Shown here piece after piece: positions 26,612-34,615 of a DNA stretch of 34,615 nt. Within the stretch, counting starts at the first letter, position 1, and the number at the start of each line of letters is the position of its first letter. Source of the stretch: Pasteurellaceae bacterium LFhippo2 (GTDB lineage Bacteria > Pseudomonadota > Gammaproteobacteria > Enterobacterales > Pasteurellaceae); contig LEKJ01000027.1 of NCBI GenBank assembly GCA_029852775.1, positions 1 through 34,615 of the forward strand, in the 5' to 3' direction. A model generated the notes under the pieces. That model was not told the origin of the DNA. It worked only from the letters and a program-made list of their open reading frames with translations, and searched no databases. The translations under genes were made by a program, and so were the position numbers.

Positions 26612-27403
26612 TTATAGTTTTACTTTAAATAAATTTTGTACATTTTGCGTGGTAATTCGCGCTAATTCTTCCGTTGAAACGCCTTTCAACGTCGCAAGAT
26701 ATTCACAGACTTCACGCACATACGCAGGTTGATTTGGTTTACCACGATACGGAATCGGCGCAAGATATGGTGAATCCGTTTCCACTAATAAACGGTCTAA
26801 CGGCACTTGGCGTACAACATCACGTAGCTCTTCAGCATTACGGAAAGTAATGATACCTGAAATCGAGATATAAAATCCGAGATCTAGCGCACGTTTTGCC
26901 ATATTCCAGTCTTCCGTAAAGCAATGTAACACACCACCGCACTTATCTGCATTACCTTTTTCTAAAAATTGCATAGTATCTTCACGTGCCGAACGGGTAT
27001 GAACCACTAACGGTTTATTTACGATATTGGCAATTGCAATCTGTTGTTCAAATAACGATTGTTGTAATGCTTTTGTTTCAGGGGTGTAGTGATAATCTAA
27101 ACCCGTTTCCCCTACCGCAACCACGCGTGGATCTTGCACATATTCCATTAATTTGTCGTAATCAAAGGGTTCATCTTCCACATTTAATGGATGAACCCCA
27201 CAAGAAAGAGAAACTTCTGGGCGATGTGCCGTTAAATTTTTCATATTTTCAAAGCGACCTACGGTAGTACAAATTGAGATCATATGTTGTACACCACGTG
27301 CTTTGGCGTTATCGATCACTTCATCCACATCTTTGTGGCGAGTTTCATAATCTAAAGAATCTAAATGACAGTGTGAGTCGATAATAAATAAGTTGTTGTT
27401 CAA
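26612..27403 (-). CDS. TatD-family metal-dependent deoxyribonuclease
   Basis: TIM-barrel hydrolase of the TatD/YcfH family, thought to act in DNA or tRNA quality control. Motifs: IIDSHCHLD (metal site), GETGLDYHY, VVHTRSARED, HCFTE and the terminal VETDSPYLAPIPYRGK. The likely start is TTG 27403 with AAAGGAA 9 bases upstream, giving 263 residues. An upstream in-frame ATG at 27454 would add 17 residues read through the GTAG palindrome and is rejected. The gene resembles H. influenzae HI0454. The DUF1523 gene follows after 10 bp. Confidence 0.92.
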   Translation of the reverse strand: MNNNLFIIDSHCHLDSLDYETRHKDVDEVIDNAKARGVQHMISICTTVGRFENMKNLTAHRPEVSLSCGVHPLNVEDEPFDYDKLMEYVQDPRVVAVGETGLDYHYTPETKALQQSLFEQQIAIANIVNKPLVVHTRSAREDTMQFLEKGNADKCGGVLHCFTEDWNMAKRALDLGFYISISGIITFRNAEELRDVVRQVPLDRLLVETDSPYLAPIPYRGKPNQPAYVREVCEYLATLKGVSTEELARITTQNVQNLFKVKL

Positions 27404-27419
27404 AGTTATGTTCCTTTCT

Positions 27420-27491
27420 GTAGGGTGGGCATCCCTGCCCACCGATACAATCAATATGTTATAAAATGGTGGGCAAGGATGCCCACCCTAC
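27420..27491. repeat. Inverted GTAG palindrome pair, stem class GGTGGGCA..TGCCCACC
   Basis: GTAGGGTGGGCATCCCTGCC(CACC) at 27420-27443 faces its counterpart at 27468-27491, 24 bp apart. It occupies almost the whole TatD/epmA gap and ends 4 bp before the epmA stop and 7 bp from the TatD ribosome site. The same stem class reappears at 33352-33419. Confidence 0.87.
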
Positions 27492-27495
27492 GAAT

Positions 27496-28479
27496 TTATG
27501 CCCTTTCTACCCCAAACGCCATAACATCATCAATGCGATCGGCTTTTAAGGCGATCATCAATAAACGATCAACTCCTAACGCCACCCCCGAACAATTCGG
27601 GATACCGGCGCGCAATGCTTCAATAAAACGGTAGTCTAACTGCTGTTCTGGTAACCCCATTTCGACACGTTGTTGATTATCTTGTTCAAAACGGCAGATT
27701 TGCTCTTTAGCGTCACTTAATTCGTGGAAGCCATTTGCAAGTTCTAACCCTTTGTAATAGAACTCAAAACGCTCCGCAACACGGTGATCTTCAGTGCTTA
27801 ATTGTGCTAAAGATGCTTGACTTGCAGGGAAATGATACACCGCTGTTGGACGCTCTTTCCCGATATTCGCTTCAACAATTTCGCTAAATAAAAATTGTAA
27901 TAGCGTATCTCTATTTTCATCGTCTTCACAAGGGAAGCCGTGTTCGCGCGATTTTGCCACAAGCTGTTCTTGTGTGGCTGAAAGCGGATCTAAACCAACA
28001 TAGGTTTGGAACACAAATTGATAGCTAAAAGATTCCGCAGGCTCACAATCTAACATTTGCTGAAGTAAATCATCTACTTCATTAATTAAGCGATACATAT
28101 CAAAATGGGGACGATACCATTCCAACATCGTAAATTCTGGATTGTGGCGCTTACCTGCTTCTTCATTACGAAACACGCGACAAATTTGGAAAATGGGTCC
28201 GCTACCATAAGCAAGTAAACGCTTCATGTGATATTCAGGGCTTGTAATCAAATGTAGCGTTTTGGCTTTGCTTTCAAAAGGCGATAAAAATTGAGTATTG
28301 AAAGTCGAAAGATGCACATCCGTTACCGAAAATTCACTCATCGCTGGCGTTTCAACTTCTAAAACCCCACGTTCTGTAAAAAATCGACGGATCTCCGCCA
28401 TCATTTTGGCGCGTTTTAATAGATTTTGAATAGTGATACTTGGACGCCATTCATATCTTTCTGTTGCTAAATTTGCCAT
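27496..28479 (-). CDS. epmA: Elongation factor P--(R)-beta-lysine ligase
   Basis: EpmA (PoxA/GenX) is a truncated class II lysyl-tRNA synthetase paralogue that attaches (R)-beta-lysine to EF-P, aiding translation of polyproline stretches. The 327 residues match E. coli EpmA (325) and lack the anticodon-binding domain. Class II motifs are seen: [16 protein letters not shown] (motif 1), [24 protein letters not shown] (motif 2) and the terminal [14 protein letters not shown] (motif 3). ATG 28479 is divergent from trkH across 103 bp. The efp and epmB genes are not in this window. Confidence 0.97.
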   Translation of the reverse strand: MANLATERYEWRPSITIQNLLKRAKMMAEIRRFFTERGVLEVETPAMSEFSVTDVHLSTFNTQFLSPFESKAKTLHLITSPEYHMKRLLAYGSGPIFQICRVFRNEEAGKRHNPEFTMLEWYRPHFDMYRLINEVDDLLQQMLDCEPAESFSYQFVFQTYVGLDPLSATQEQLVAKSREHGFPCEDDENRDTLLQFLFSEIVEANIGKERPTAVYHFPASQASLAQLSTEDHRVAERFEFYYKGLELANGFHELSDAKEQICRFEQDNQQRVEMGLPEQQLDYRFIEALRAGIPNCSGVALGVDRLLMIALKADRIDDVMAFGVERA

Positions 28480-28485
28480 TAATCT

Positions 28486-28495
28486 GACCGCTTGT
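28486..28495 (-). other. Uptake signal upstream of epmA
   Basis: GACCGCTTGT on the plus strand is the exact uptake word ACAAGCGGTC on the minus strand, lying just upstream of the epmA start in the 103-bp gap between the divergent epmA and trkH genes. Confidence 0.7.
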
Positions 28496-28582
28496 ATTAA
28501 AAATCGCGTATTATAGCAAGTTATTACATAAAGATCTTATTTCGGGTTTATCGGATTAACCGAAATTTGCAAGGACTATATT

Positions 28583-30070
28583 GTGCAATTTTTATCTATT
28601 ATTCGTATTGTTGGCATTTTGGTGATGTGCTTTTCATTCACAATGCTCGTGCCAGCTTTTGTCGCGCTGATTTATGGGGACGGCGGTGGTCGTGCCTTTA
28701 TCGAAGCCTTCGTACTGAACTTCGGCGTTGGTACTGTACTTTGGTGGCTATGCCGTAAGCATAAAAATGAACTCCGCTCGCGCGAAGGTTTTTTGATCGT
28801 GGTGCTATTTTGGGTGGTATTAGGCTCACTTGGAGCTGTGCCATTTATTCTACTGGAAAAGCCTGATCTCAATTTTTCTGAATCGATTTTCGAGTCATTT
28901 TCAGGGCTTACCACAACAGGAGCTACTGTCATCACGGGTTTAGATAACCTACCCAAAGCAATTCTCTTCTATCGTCAATTCCTACAATGGCTTGGCGGTA
29001 TGGGAATTATCGTGCTTGCAGTGGCGATTATTCCATTATTAGGTATCGGGGGGATGCAGCTATATCGTGCGGAAATGCCCGGCCCACTTAAAGAACAGAA
29101 AATGCGCCCCCGTATTGCCGAAACAGCAAAGGCGTTATGGTTAATCTATTTATCTCTAACTGTGCTGTGTGCTTTTGCCTTTTGGTTAGCCGGGATGAGT
29201 GGTTTTGACGCGATTTCCCATAGTTTTGCCACAGTTGCAATCGGTGGGTTCTCGACTCACGACGCAAGCATTGGCTACTTTAATAGTGAAATAATCAACT
29301 ATATCACGGTGTTTTTCTTACTGATTTCATCCTGTAACTTCGCTTTGCATTTTGCAGTATTTGACAGCTTTAATGAACGTTATAAAGGACAAGCTAAAAC
29401 CAATATTCTAAAACTCTATTGGAAAGATTACGAATTCCGATTCTTTATTTTGATTCAAATTTCTCTATTTGTGATCTGTTTCGTGGTATTAGCACTGTAT
29501 AACTATTTTGATGACAATAGTTCTGCCACCATTTCACAAGCAATGTTTCAGTCAGTTTCAATTTCAACAACTGCGGGCTTTACTACAAATGACTTCAGCG
29601 CTTGGCCATCATTTTTGCCATTAATTCTAGTGCTTGCTTCATTTATCGGTGGTTGTGCTGGCTCGACTGGCGGCGGATTAAAAATGTTCCGTGTGTTATT
29701 GCTCTATTTGCAAGGTCGCCGAGAAGTACACCGCTTTATTCACCCTAATGTGATTCAGCCGATTAAATTGGGTAAACACGTACTTTCAGAAAGAATTGTC
29801 GAAGGCGTTTGGGCGTTCTTCTCAGCTTACTTCTTCGTATTTGTCGTTTGTTGGATTGCGACTATCGCGTGTGGAATGGGAACATTTGATGCACTCAATG
29901 CTGTAATTGCAACGATGAACAATCTAGGACCCGCATTAGGCACTGTAAGCAGTAATTTCACCAATGTGCCAGATAGCGCCAAATGGGTTTTAACCTTTGC
30001 GATGGTTTGTGGACGTTTGGAAGTTTTTACATTACTAGTTATCCTAACTCCTGCCTTCTGGAGAGACTAA
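28583..30070 (+). CDS. trkH: Trk potassium uptake channel subunit TrkH
   Basis: Potassium-translocating subunit of the Trk system, gated by cytosolic TrkA. The 495-residue protein has the four-repeat pore plan with filter-like segments [28 protein letters not shown] and NNLGPALG. It aligns with E. coli TrkH from the first residues (IRIVGILVM) to the end ([13 protein letters not shown]), with a small insertion after AVFDSFNER. The start is GTG 28583 with AAGGA 7 bases upstream. No trkA is in the window. Confidence 0.96.
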   Translation: MQFLSIIRIVGILVMCFSFTMLVPAFVALIYGDGGGRAFIEAFVLNFGVGTVLWWLCRKHKNELRSREGFLIVVLFWVVLGSLGAVPFILLEKPDLNFSESIFESFSGLTTTGATVITGLDNLPKAILFYRQFLQWLGGMGIIVLAVAIIPLLGIGGMQLYRAEMPGPLKEQKMRPRIAETAKALWLIYLSLTVLCAFAFWLAGMSGFDAISHSFATVAIGGFSTHDASIGYFNSEIINYITVFFLLISSCNFALHFAVFDSFNERYKGQAKTNILKLYWKDYEFRFFILIQISLFVICFVVLALYNYFDDNSSATISQAMFQSVSISTTAGFTTNDFSAWPSFLPLILVLASFIGGCAGSTGGGLKMFRVLLLYLQGRREVHRFIHPNVIQPIKLGKHVLSERIVEGVWAFFSAYFFVFVVCWIATIACGMGTFDALNAVIATMNNLGPALGTVSSNFTNVPDSAKWVLTFAMVCGRLEVFTLLVILTPAFWRD

Positions 30071-30124
30071 TAAGCGGTCTGTTTTATTAAAATTTTTGCA
30101 AATTTAGTTTGTAAAATAATTTGC

Positions 30125-30164
30125 TTTAGCTTGGCGGACGTGTTCTAATGCGCGCCAAGCTAAA
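30125..30164 (+). terminator. 12-bp inverted repeat after trkH
   Basis: TTTAGCTTGGCG (30125-30136) and CGCCAAGCTAAA (30153-30164) are perfect complements 16 bp apart, 54 bp past the trkH stop. There is no clear T run after it, so it could be a terminator or an inserted palindrome. The remainder of the gap to 30324 includes partial uptake words near 30072 and 30271 and probably the leader of the cold-shock gene. Confidence 0.5.
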
Positions 30165-30324
30165 CAGCTGTTTATTTAAGTTCGTTATTTATTGTACTTC
30201 CTGTTTTACAAGTTTTAAATTTGTTTGAAAGTTCTATCAATATCATCTCTATCTAAGTTCAGTTCTAGCGTTACCGCTTGTTTCAAGCACAAATTTAAAA
30301 TTATTAATTCATAAGGAAGACAAA

Positions 30325-30534
30325 ATGTCTAAATTAATCGGCACAGTAAAATGGTTCAACTCTGATAAAGGTTTCGGTTTCATCACTCCAGAAAACGGTG
30401 GTAAAGATGTATTCGTACACTTCTCTGGTATCGTTGGTGATAAATACAAAACTTTAAACGAAGGTGCTAAAGTTGAGTTCAACGTTCAAGATTCTCAACG
30501 TGGCCCATCAGCAATCGATGTAGTTGCACTATAA
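30325..30534 (+). CDS. Cold-shock domain protein (CspA family)
   Basis: A 69-residue single-domain nucleic-acid chaperone. The RNP1 (KGFGFI) and RNP2 (VFVHF) motifs are intact, after [16 protein letters not shown]. Length and sequence fit CspA/CspC/CspE; I cannot tell which paralogue. Such genes often carry a long structured leader, and about 150 bp of AT-rich non-coding sequence lies upstream. ATG 30325 follows AAGGAAG. It ends in a strong terminator and is convergent with a toxin gene whose stop lies within the terminator. Confidence 0.95.
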   Translation: MSKLIGTVKWFNSDKGFGFITPENGGKDVFVHFSGIVGDKYKTLNEGAKVEFNVQDSQRGPSAIDVVAL

Positions 30535-30559
30535 TTCTTGCCTAGCTAAAGAATTTCTA

Positions 30560-30586
30560 AATCCCCCTTTTTAGGGGGATTTTTTA
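30560..30586 (+). terminator. Terminator of the cold-shock gene
   Basis: AATCCCCCT (30560-30568) and AGGGGGATT (30573-30581) form a perfect 9-bp stem with a TTTT loop followed by T. The toxin stop codon on the minus strand (30584-30586) lies in its T tract. Confidence 0.92.
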
Positions 30587-30889
30587 TTGAAGATGCTGAC
30601 TAGTTAAATGTGTAATAGGCAACATATTTTTATGTAAAACAGCAAAAACAATTAATTGGTCATTATCAATCAAATAATAAATAACGTGGCTCATATATGG
30701 AAAACTGTAAGCATTTGGTGCAATATCGCTACGTAATTTCCCAATACGCTGATTAGTGGCAAGTAATGCTAGCAGCTCTTTTAGCTCACTAAGATACTTT
30801 CTTGATTGTTCAACACCCCAATTTTTGACGGTAAATTGCCGAATATTAATCAGATCTTGCTTAGCATTCGATGTGAGTTTGTATTTCAT
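30584..30889 (-). CDS. RelE/ParE-family toxin
   Basis: A 101-residue basic protein with the ParE plan: a YKLTSNAKQDLINIRQFTVKNWG helical hairpin, then QRIGKLRSDIAPNAYSFPYMSHVIYYLIDNDQLIVFAVLHKNM, the RelE-fold sheet. It is most like ParE (gyrase poison) rather than RelE, since the RelE catalytic residues are not evident, but the assignment is from pattern only. It begins 2 bp after the stop of the antitoxin gene, in antitoxin-first order. The pair lies between the cold-shock gene and dnaK, opposite in strand to both. Confidence 0.85.
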   Translation of the reverse strand: MKYKLTSNAKQDLINIRQFTVKNWGVEQSRKYLSELKELLALLATNQRIGKLRSDIAPNAYSFPYMSHVIYYLIDNDQLIVFAVLHKNMLPITHLTSQHLQ

Positions 30890-30891
30890 AA

Positions 30892-31152
30892 TTAATCATA
30901 ATGCCCCGCAAGTAGCTCATCAAAAAACTCTTCCCCATCAACTAATTGATTTTTTTCAGTTTCAATTTGTGCTTGTTTAGCCCACATTTTTAATAGCTGA
31001 ATTTTAAATTCTTCAATTTGCTGATATTCATCCATCGACATTACCACAGCAACCGGTTTGCCATTTTTATTAATTTGTACAGGGGAATGTTGGACATCAA
31101 ACAACAGACTACCAAAATTGGTTTTAGCTTGATTTGCAGAGAGAGTGTTCAT
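30892..31152 (-). CDS. Phd/YefM-family antitoxin
   Basis: An 86-residue protein starting at ATG 31152 with AAAGG upstream. The open frame extends to 31203, but the family start MNTLSANQAKTNFGSLLFDV fits 31152. The N-terminal NQAKTNFGSLL..V...P and the VVMSMDEYQQIEE segment are diagnostic of Phd/YefM DNA-binding antitoxins; the C-terminal part, rich in acidic residues, would bind and neutralise the toxin. It probably represses its own operon through the palindrome at 31171-31184. Confidence 0.88.
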   Translation of the reverse strand: MNTLSANQAKTNFGSLLFDVQHSPVQINKNGKPVAVVMSMDEYQQIEEFKIQLLKMWAKQAQIETEKNQLVDGEEFFDELLAGHYD

Positions 31153-31170
31153 TTTATTTACCTTTCGTTT

Positions 31171-31184
31171 AAATCGTTCGATTT
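31171..31184 (-). promoter_or_regulatory. Palindromic operator candidate of the toxin-antitoxin operon
   Basis: AAATCGTTCGATTT is a perfect 6-bp inverted repeat with a 2-base centre, 18 bp before the antitoxin ATG and partly overlapping a second ATTT half-site. Phd-family proteins bind such palindromes, so autoregulation is a fair inference. Confidence 0.55.
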
Positions 31185-31243
31185 GATTTAAATTTATACT
31201 CATTTAATAAATCTGTCAATCAAATTAAAATTTTTTCCCCTTT

Positions 31244-31275
31244 CCCCTTGATCCCTAAGAAATCATCCCTATTTA
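31244..31275 (+). promoter_or_regulatory. Sigma-32 (heat-shock) type promoter of dnaK
   Basis: CCCCTTGAT (31244-31252) and CCCTATTTA (31267-31275) are 14 bp apart. They fit the sigma-32 consensus CCCTTGAA-N13-15-CCCCATTTA with one mismatch in each element. The promoter is 122 bp upstream of the dnaK start. Confidence 0.8.
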
Positions 31276-31278
31276 TTG

Positions 31279-31321
31279 TCCCGTCTGAGCGGGAACGTAG
31301 AAAACTTCCCGTTTCTTTTTT
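31279..31321 (+). promoter_or_regulatory. Mutually exclusive hairpins in the dnaK leader (attenuator-like)
   Basis: TCCCG (31279-31283) can pair with CGGGA (31290-31294). The same CGGGAA (31290-31295) can pair instead with TTCCCG (31306-31311), and that second hairpin is followed by TTTCTTTTTT, the form of an intrinsic terminator. The expected transcript start from the sigma-32 site is about 31280, so the first hairpin would lie at the very 5' end. Regulation by this structure is inference. Confidence 0.45.
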
Positions 31322-31326
31322 GAAAT

Positions 31327-31351
31327 GTAGGGACACAGTGTCCGTGTCCGC
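31327..31351. repeat. Single GTAG palindrome, stem class GGACAC..GTGTCC
   Basis: GTAGGGACACAGTGTCCGTG(TCCGC) starts with the same GTAGGGACAC head as the pair at 26006-26066. It is the only unpaired copy and lies in the dnaK leader, 46 bp from the ATG. Confidence 0.75.
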
Positions 31352-31397
31352 ATACAGAACATAAATAAACCAAATTTTATAATCGGAGAAATTTAAA

Positions 31398-33296
31398 ATG
31401 GGTAAAATCATTGGTATTGACTTAGGTACAACTAACTCTTGTGTAGCAGTAATGGACGGCGACAAACCACGTGTTTTAGAAAACGCAGAAGGCGCACGTA
31501 CAACCCCATCAATCATTGCTTATACAGATAACGAAACTCTTGTAGGTACACCAGCAAAACGCCAAGCAATCACAAACCCTAAAAATACATTATTCGCTAT
31601 CAAACGTTTAATCGGTCGTCGTTTCACTGATGCTGAAGTTCAACGTGATATCGAAATTATGCCATTTGAAATCAGCAAAGCAGACAACGGCGATGCGTGG
31701 GTTTCTGTAAAAGGCGAAAAAATGGCTCCCCCACAAATCTCTGCTGAAGTATTGAAAAAAATGAAGAAAACTGCAGAAGATTTCTTAGGTGAACCAGTTA
31801 CTGAAGCGGTAATCACAGTTCCAGCATACTTCAACGATGCGCAACGTCAAGCAACTAAAGATGCAGGTCGTATCGCAGGTTTAGAAGTTAAACGTATCAT
31901 CAACGAACCAACAGCAGCAGCATTAGCATACGGCTTAGACTCTAAGAAAGAGAACCAAGTTGTTGCAGTTTACGACTTAGGTGGTGGTACATTCGACTTA
32001 TCAATCATCGAAATGGATAACTTCGACGGCGAACAAACTTTCGAAGTTAAAGCAACCAACGGGGACACTCACTTAGGTGGTGAAGACTTCGATAACCGTG
32101 TAATCAACTACTTAGTAGAAGAGTTCAAAAAAGAACAAGGCATTGATTTACGTAACGACCCTATGGCAATGCAACGTGTTAAAGAAGCGGCTGAAAAAGC
32201 GAAAATCGAGCTTTCATCAGCACAATCTACAGAAGTTAACCTTCCGTATATCACCGCAGATGCAACAGGTCCTAAACACTTAGTATTAACAGTAACTCGT
32301 GCGAAATTAGAAGCATTAGTTGAAGACTTAGTAAACCGTTCTTTAGAGCCAGTTAAAGTAGCATTAGCGGACGCAGGTTTAAGCGTATCTGATATTCACG
32401 ATGTAATCTTAGTGGGTGGTCAAACACGTATGCCATTAGTTCAGAAGAAAGTTGCGGAATTTTTCGGTAAAGAACCACGTAAAGATGTGAACCCAGATGA
32501 AGCGGTAGCTATCGGTGCTGCGGTTCAAGGTGGTGTATTAGCTGGTGATGTAACTGACGTATTATTATTAGACGTAACCCCATTATCATTAGGTATCGAA
32601 ACAATGGGTGGTGTAATGACTGCGTTAATTGAGAAAAACACCACGATCCCGACTAAGAAATCACAAGTGTTCTCCACAGCAGAAGATAACCAAAGCGCAG
32701 TAACTATCCACGTGCTTCAAGGTGAGCGTAAACGTGCAAGCGATAACAAATCTTTAGGTCAATTCAACCTAGAAGGTATCAACCCAGCACCACGTGGTAT
32801 GCCACAAATTGAAGTAACTTTCGACATCGATGCGAACGGTATCATCCACGTATCAGCGAAAGATAAAAACACAGGTAAAGAGCAACAAATTAAGATCCAA
32901 GCATCTTCAGGTTTAAGTGATGCTGAAGTTGAGCAAATGGTACGTGATGCAGAAGCAAACGCAGAAGCAGACCGTAAATTTGAAGAGTTAGTACAAACTC
33001 GCAACCAAGCAGATGCGATTGCACACTCAACTCGTAAACAGATCACTGAAGCAAGCGACAGCTTAAATGCAGACGACAAAGCGAAGATTGAACAAGCGGT
33101 TTCTGAATTAGAAACAGCAGCAAAAGGTGAAGATAAAGCTGAGATTGAAGCGAAAATTGAAGCGTTAGTAAAAGTATCTGAGCCATTAATCCAAGCAGGT
33201 CAAGCACAAGCTCAAGCAGGTCAGCAACAAGCACAAGGTCAAAAAGATGACGGCGTAGTAGATGCTGAGTTTGAAGAAGTGAAGGATAATAAGTAA
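31398..33296 (+). CDS. dnaK: Hsp70 chaperone DnaK
   Basis: ATP-dependent chaperone working with DnaJ and GrpE. The 632 residues (E. coli 638) include the ATPase phosphate loops [13 protein letters not shown] and [13 protein letters not shown], the adenosine motif [10 protein letters not shown], the linker [13 protein letters not shown], the beta-sandwich substrate domain and a helical lid ending in the conserved EEVKDNK. ATG 31398 is preceded by GGAGAAA. Codon choice is strongly biased to highly expressed codons. It follows a sigma-32-type promoter. An uptake word lies within it at 33092-33100. dnaJ is 147 bp downstream, separated by inserted palindromes; read-through is likely. Confidence 0.99.
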   Translation: MGKIIGIDLGTTNSCVAVMDGDKPRVLENAEGARTTPSIIAYTDNETLVGTPAKRQAITNPKNTLFAIKRLIGRRFTDAEVQRDIEIMPFEISKADNGDAWVSVKGEKMAPPQISAEVLKKMKKTAEDFLGEPVTEAVITVPAYFNDAQRQATKDAGRIAGLEVKRIINEPTAAALAYGLDSKKENQVVAVYDLGGGTFDLSIIEMDNFDGEQTFEVKATNGDTHLGGEDFDNRVINYLVEEFKKEQGIDLRNDPMAMQRVKEAAEKAKIELSSAQSTEVNLPYITADATGPKHLVLTVTRAKLEALVEDLVNRSLEPVKVALADAGLSVSDIHDVILVGGQTRMPLVQKKVAEFFGKEPRKDVNPDEAVAIGAAVQGGVLAGDVTDVLLLDVTPLSLGIETMGGVMTALIEKNTTIPTKKSQVFSTAEDNQSAVTIHVLQGERKRASDNKSLGQFNLEGINPAPRGMPQIEVTFDIDANGIIHVSAKDKNTGKEQQIKIQASSGLSDAEVEQMVRDAEANAEADRKFEELVQTRNQADAIAHSTRKQITEASDSLNADDKAKIEQAVSELETAAKGEDKAEIEAKIEALVKVSEPLIQAGQAQAQAGQQQAQGQKDDGVVDAEFEEVKDNK

Positions 33297-33314
33297 TCTT
33301 TCTTGATTAGCATT

Positions 33315-33419
33315 GTAGGGGCGAATGGCAATTCGCCCCTTTAGCGTAAATGTAGGGTGGGCATCCTTGCCCACCATTTGTATCAATAATTTGATGGTGG
33401 GCAGGGATGCCCACCCTAC
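33315..33419. repeat. Three GTAG palindromes between dnaK and dnaJ, two stem classes
   Basis: A single unit GTAGGGGCGAATGGCAATTC(GCCCCT) at 33315-33340 is followed by an inverted pair of the GGTGGGCA class (33352-33375 and 33396-33419). The pair has the same stem as 27420-27491. Together they make up nearly all of the 147-bp dnaK-dnaJ spacer, so the spacer seems to have grown by insertion. Confidence 0.85.
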
Positions 33420-33443
33420 AAACATCAAAAATACTTTATAACT

Positions 33444-34580
33444 ATGTCAAAAAAAGATTATTACGAAGTCCTTGGTTTGAAAAAAGGGGCGAGTGAGCAG
33501 GAGATTAAACGTGCTTATAAACGTTTAGCTTCGAAACATCACCCCGATAAAAACCAAGGCAGTAAAGAAGCAGAAGAAAAATTTAAAGAGATTACGGAAG
33601 CCTACGAAGTCCTTACCGACAAAGAAAAACGTGCGATGTACGACCAATACGGGCACCAAGCTTTTGAGCAAGGTGGCGGAGGCGGTGGCTTCGGCGGATT
33701 TGGTGGCGGCGGTTTCGGCGGCTTTGAGGACATTTTCAGCGAAATGTTCGGTGGTGGTTTTGGTGGCGGTGGTCGCCGTCAGCGTGTAGTGCGTGGTGAT
33801 GATCTACAGTACAACCTTGAAATCACTTTAGAAGAAGCGGTAAAAGGCGTTAAGAAAGATATTCGCATTCAAACTTTAGCGGAGTGTGATACTTGCCACG
33901 GTTCAGGTGCGGAAGCAGGTAGCAAGGTTGAAACTTGTGGCCACTGTCACGGTTCTGGTCGTGTGCGTCGTCAGCAAGGTTTCTTTGTCACTGAAGCGGT
34001 ATGTCCAAGCTGTCATGGAACAGGTAAGAAAATTGAAAAACCTTGTCGCTCTTGTCATGGCGATGGTCGTGTGCATAAAACCAAAAACTTATCTGTAACT
34101 ATCCCAGCTGGTGTAGATACAGGTAACCAACTTCGTCTATCGGGCGAAGGTGCAGCAGGTGAAAACGGCGCACCAGCAGGCGATTTATATGTAGTTATTC
34201 ACGTAAAAGATCATGAAATCTTTGAACGTGATGGCTCAAATCTCTACTGCGAAGTGCCAATTAGTTTCACAATGGCAGCGTTAGGTGGCGAAATTGAAGT
34301 GCCTACTTTAGATGGTCGTGTGAAATTAAAAGTCCCTGCAGAAACCCAAACAGGTAAACTATTCCGTATTCGTGGTAAAGGCGTTACTAGCCCACGTGGT
34401 GGCTATGCAGGCGATTTAATCTGTAAAGTGATTATCGAAACCCCTGTTTCACTAAACGAAGAACAGAAAGAGTTATTACGTAAATTAGAAGAGAGTCTAG
34501 AAGGCAAAGGACAACACCGTCCAAAGCACGATGGTTTCTTTGAAGGCGTAAAACGCTTTTTTGATAATTTAGGTAAATAA
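33444..34580 (+). CDS. dnaJ: Hsp40 co-chaperone DnaJ
   Basis: Stimulates the DnaK ATPase and delivers substrates. The 378 residues show the J domain with its HPD motif (HHPDKNQG), a Gly/Phe-rich linker (about 75-110), and four zinc motifs CxxCxGxG ([32 protein letters not shown]) coordinating two zinc ions, then the C-terminal beta domains ([20 protein letters not shown]). ATG 33444 has no strong ribosome site (AAATACTTTATAACT upstream), unlike dnaK, so translation may be weaker. The gene ends 35 bp before the right edge. Confidence 0.99.
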   Translation: MSKKDYYEVLGLKKGASEQEIKRAYKRLASKHHPDKNQGSKEAEEKFKEITEAYEVLTDKEKRAMYDQYGHQAFEQGGGGGGFGGFGGGGFGGFEDIFSEMFGGGFGGGGRRQRVVRGDDLQYNLEITLEEAVKGVKKDIRIQTLAECDTCHGSGAEAGSKVETCGHCHGSGRVRRQQGFFVTEAVCPSCHGTGKKIEKPCRSCHGDGRVHKTKNLSVTIPAGVDTGNQLRLSGEGAAGENGAPAGDLYVVIHVKDHEIFERDGSNLYCEVPISFTMAALGGEIEVPTLDGRVKLKVPAETQTGKLFRIRGKGVTSPRGGYAGDLICKVIIETPVSLNEEQKELLRKLEESLEGKGQHRPKHDGFFEGVKRFFDNLGK

Positions 34581-34615
34581 TATATAGGGTGCGCATAATG
34601 ATCTGCACCCCAAAA
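34581..34615. repeat. Partial palindrome after dnaJ, cut by the window edge
   Basis: TAGGGTGCGCA... faces ...TGCACCCCA, a GGGTGC/GCACCC stem over a loop of about 12 bases. The head ATAGGG resembles the GTAGGG of the other palindromes, so it could be a degenerate member or the dnaJ terminator. The edge prevents a decision. Confidence 0.4.

Noticed and set aside
27404-27454. Longer TatD start at ATG 27454
   Set aside because: The 17 extra residues would be encoded by the GTAG palindrome, and the proper AAAGGAA site precedes the TTG at 27403.
31220-31516. A 98-residue minus-strand frame over the dnaK leader
   Set aside because: It is antisense to the dnaK promoter, the leader hairpins and the dnaK start, and has no family resemblance.

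Overview
The window looks like a chromosomal segment of a Pasteurellaceae bacterium, probably of the Actinobacillus/Mannheimia/Bibersteinia branch. The evidence is the uptake-signal word ACAAGCGGTC on both strands (for example 4795-4804, 19417-19463, 24054-24063, 28486-28495), proteins closest in memory to Haemophilus influenzae and E. coli orthologues, and an AT-rich base composition. No phage or transposase gene is present; the accessory content is surface proteins, short palindromic repeats and one toxin-antitoxin pair.

Layout. 1-5073 (minus): a small unknown gene followed by a giant, leftward, unfinished reading frame that stays open to the window edge. It has an N-terminal DUF4347 domain, a Calx-beta-like domain, RTX glycine/aspartate repeats and two internal duplication systems. 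5256-7457 (minus): lgt, a TauE/SafE permease and rppH. 7458-8024: a non-coding AT-rich stretch with three perfect and three near-perfect DnaA boxes, six GATC sites and two 13-mers of the E. coli oriC type; it is the best candidate here for a chromosomal origin. 8025-13325: tpx, plsC, ftsP, accA, tRNA-Thr(UGU) and pdxY. 13454-17926: a 1490-residue S6 (Hap/IgA-protease-like) autotransporter with an unusual helical section before its barrel. 17975-28479 (all minus): a drug-efflux MFS protein; lspA-ispH-sdhE; mog, two paralogous DUF5672 genes and glnB; lpxH, a GT2 and ybaN; a DUF1523 protein; a TatD nuclease; epmA. 28583-34580: trkH, a cold-shock protein, a ParE/Phd-type pair on the minus strand, and dnaK-dnaJ behind a sigma-32-type promoter.

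How the genes relate. Several clusters serve the envelope: lipoprotein maturation (lgt, lspA), lipid A and phospholipid synthesis (lpxH, plsC, accA), division (ftsP) and two large exported proteins. Others are housekeeping: tRNA/EF-P modification, RNA 5'-end processing, chaperones, nitrogen signalling and potassium uptake. Gene junctions are often overlapping or within a few bases (rppH/TauE, ispH/sdhE, lpxH/GT2), which implies translational coupling.

Scattered between genes is a set of short palindromes that all begin GTAGGG but have four different stem sequences. They resemble REP/BIME elements and sit at 21190-21262, 26006-26066, 27420-27491, 31327-31351 and 33315-33419. Inverted uptake-signal pairs probably double as terminators.

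The observations most worth following up are the giant DUF4347/RTX protein with its small upstream partner, the candidate origin, the variable-stem GTAG palindromes, and the mutually exclusive hairpins in the dnaK leader. All assignments come from reading the sequence; no database search was run.
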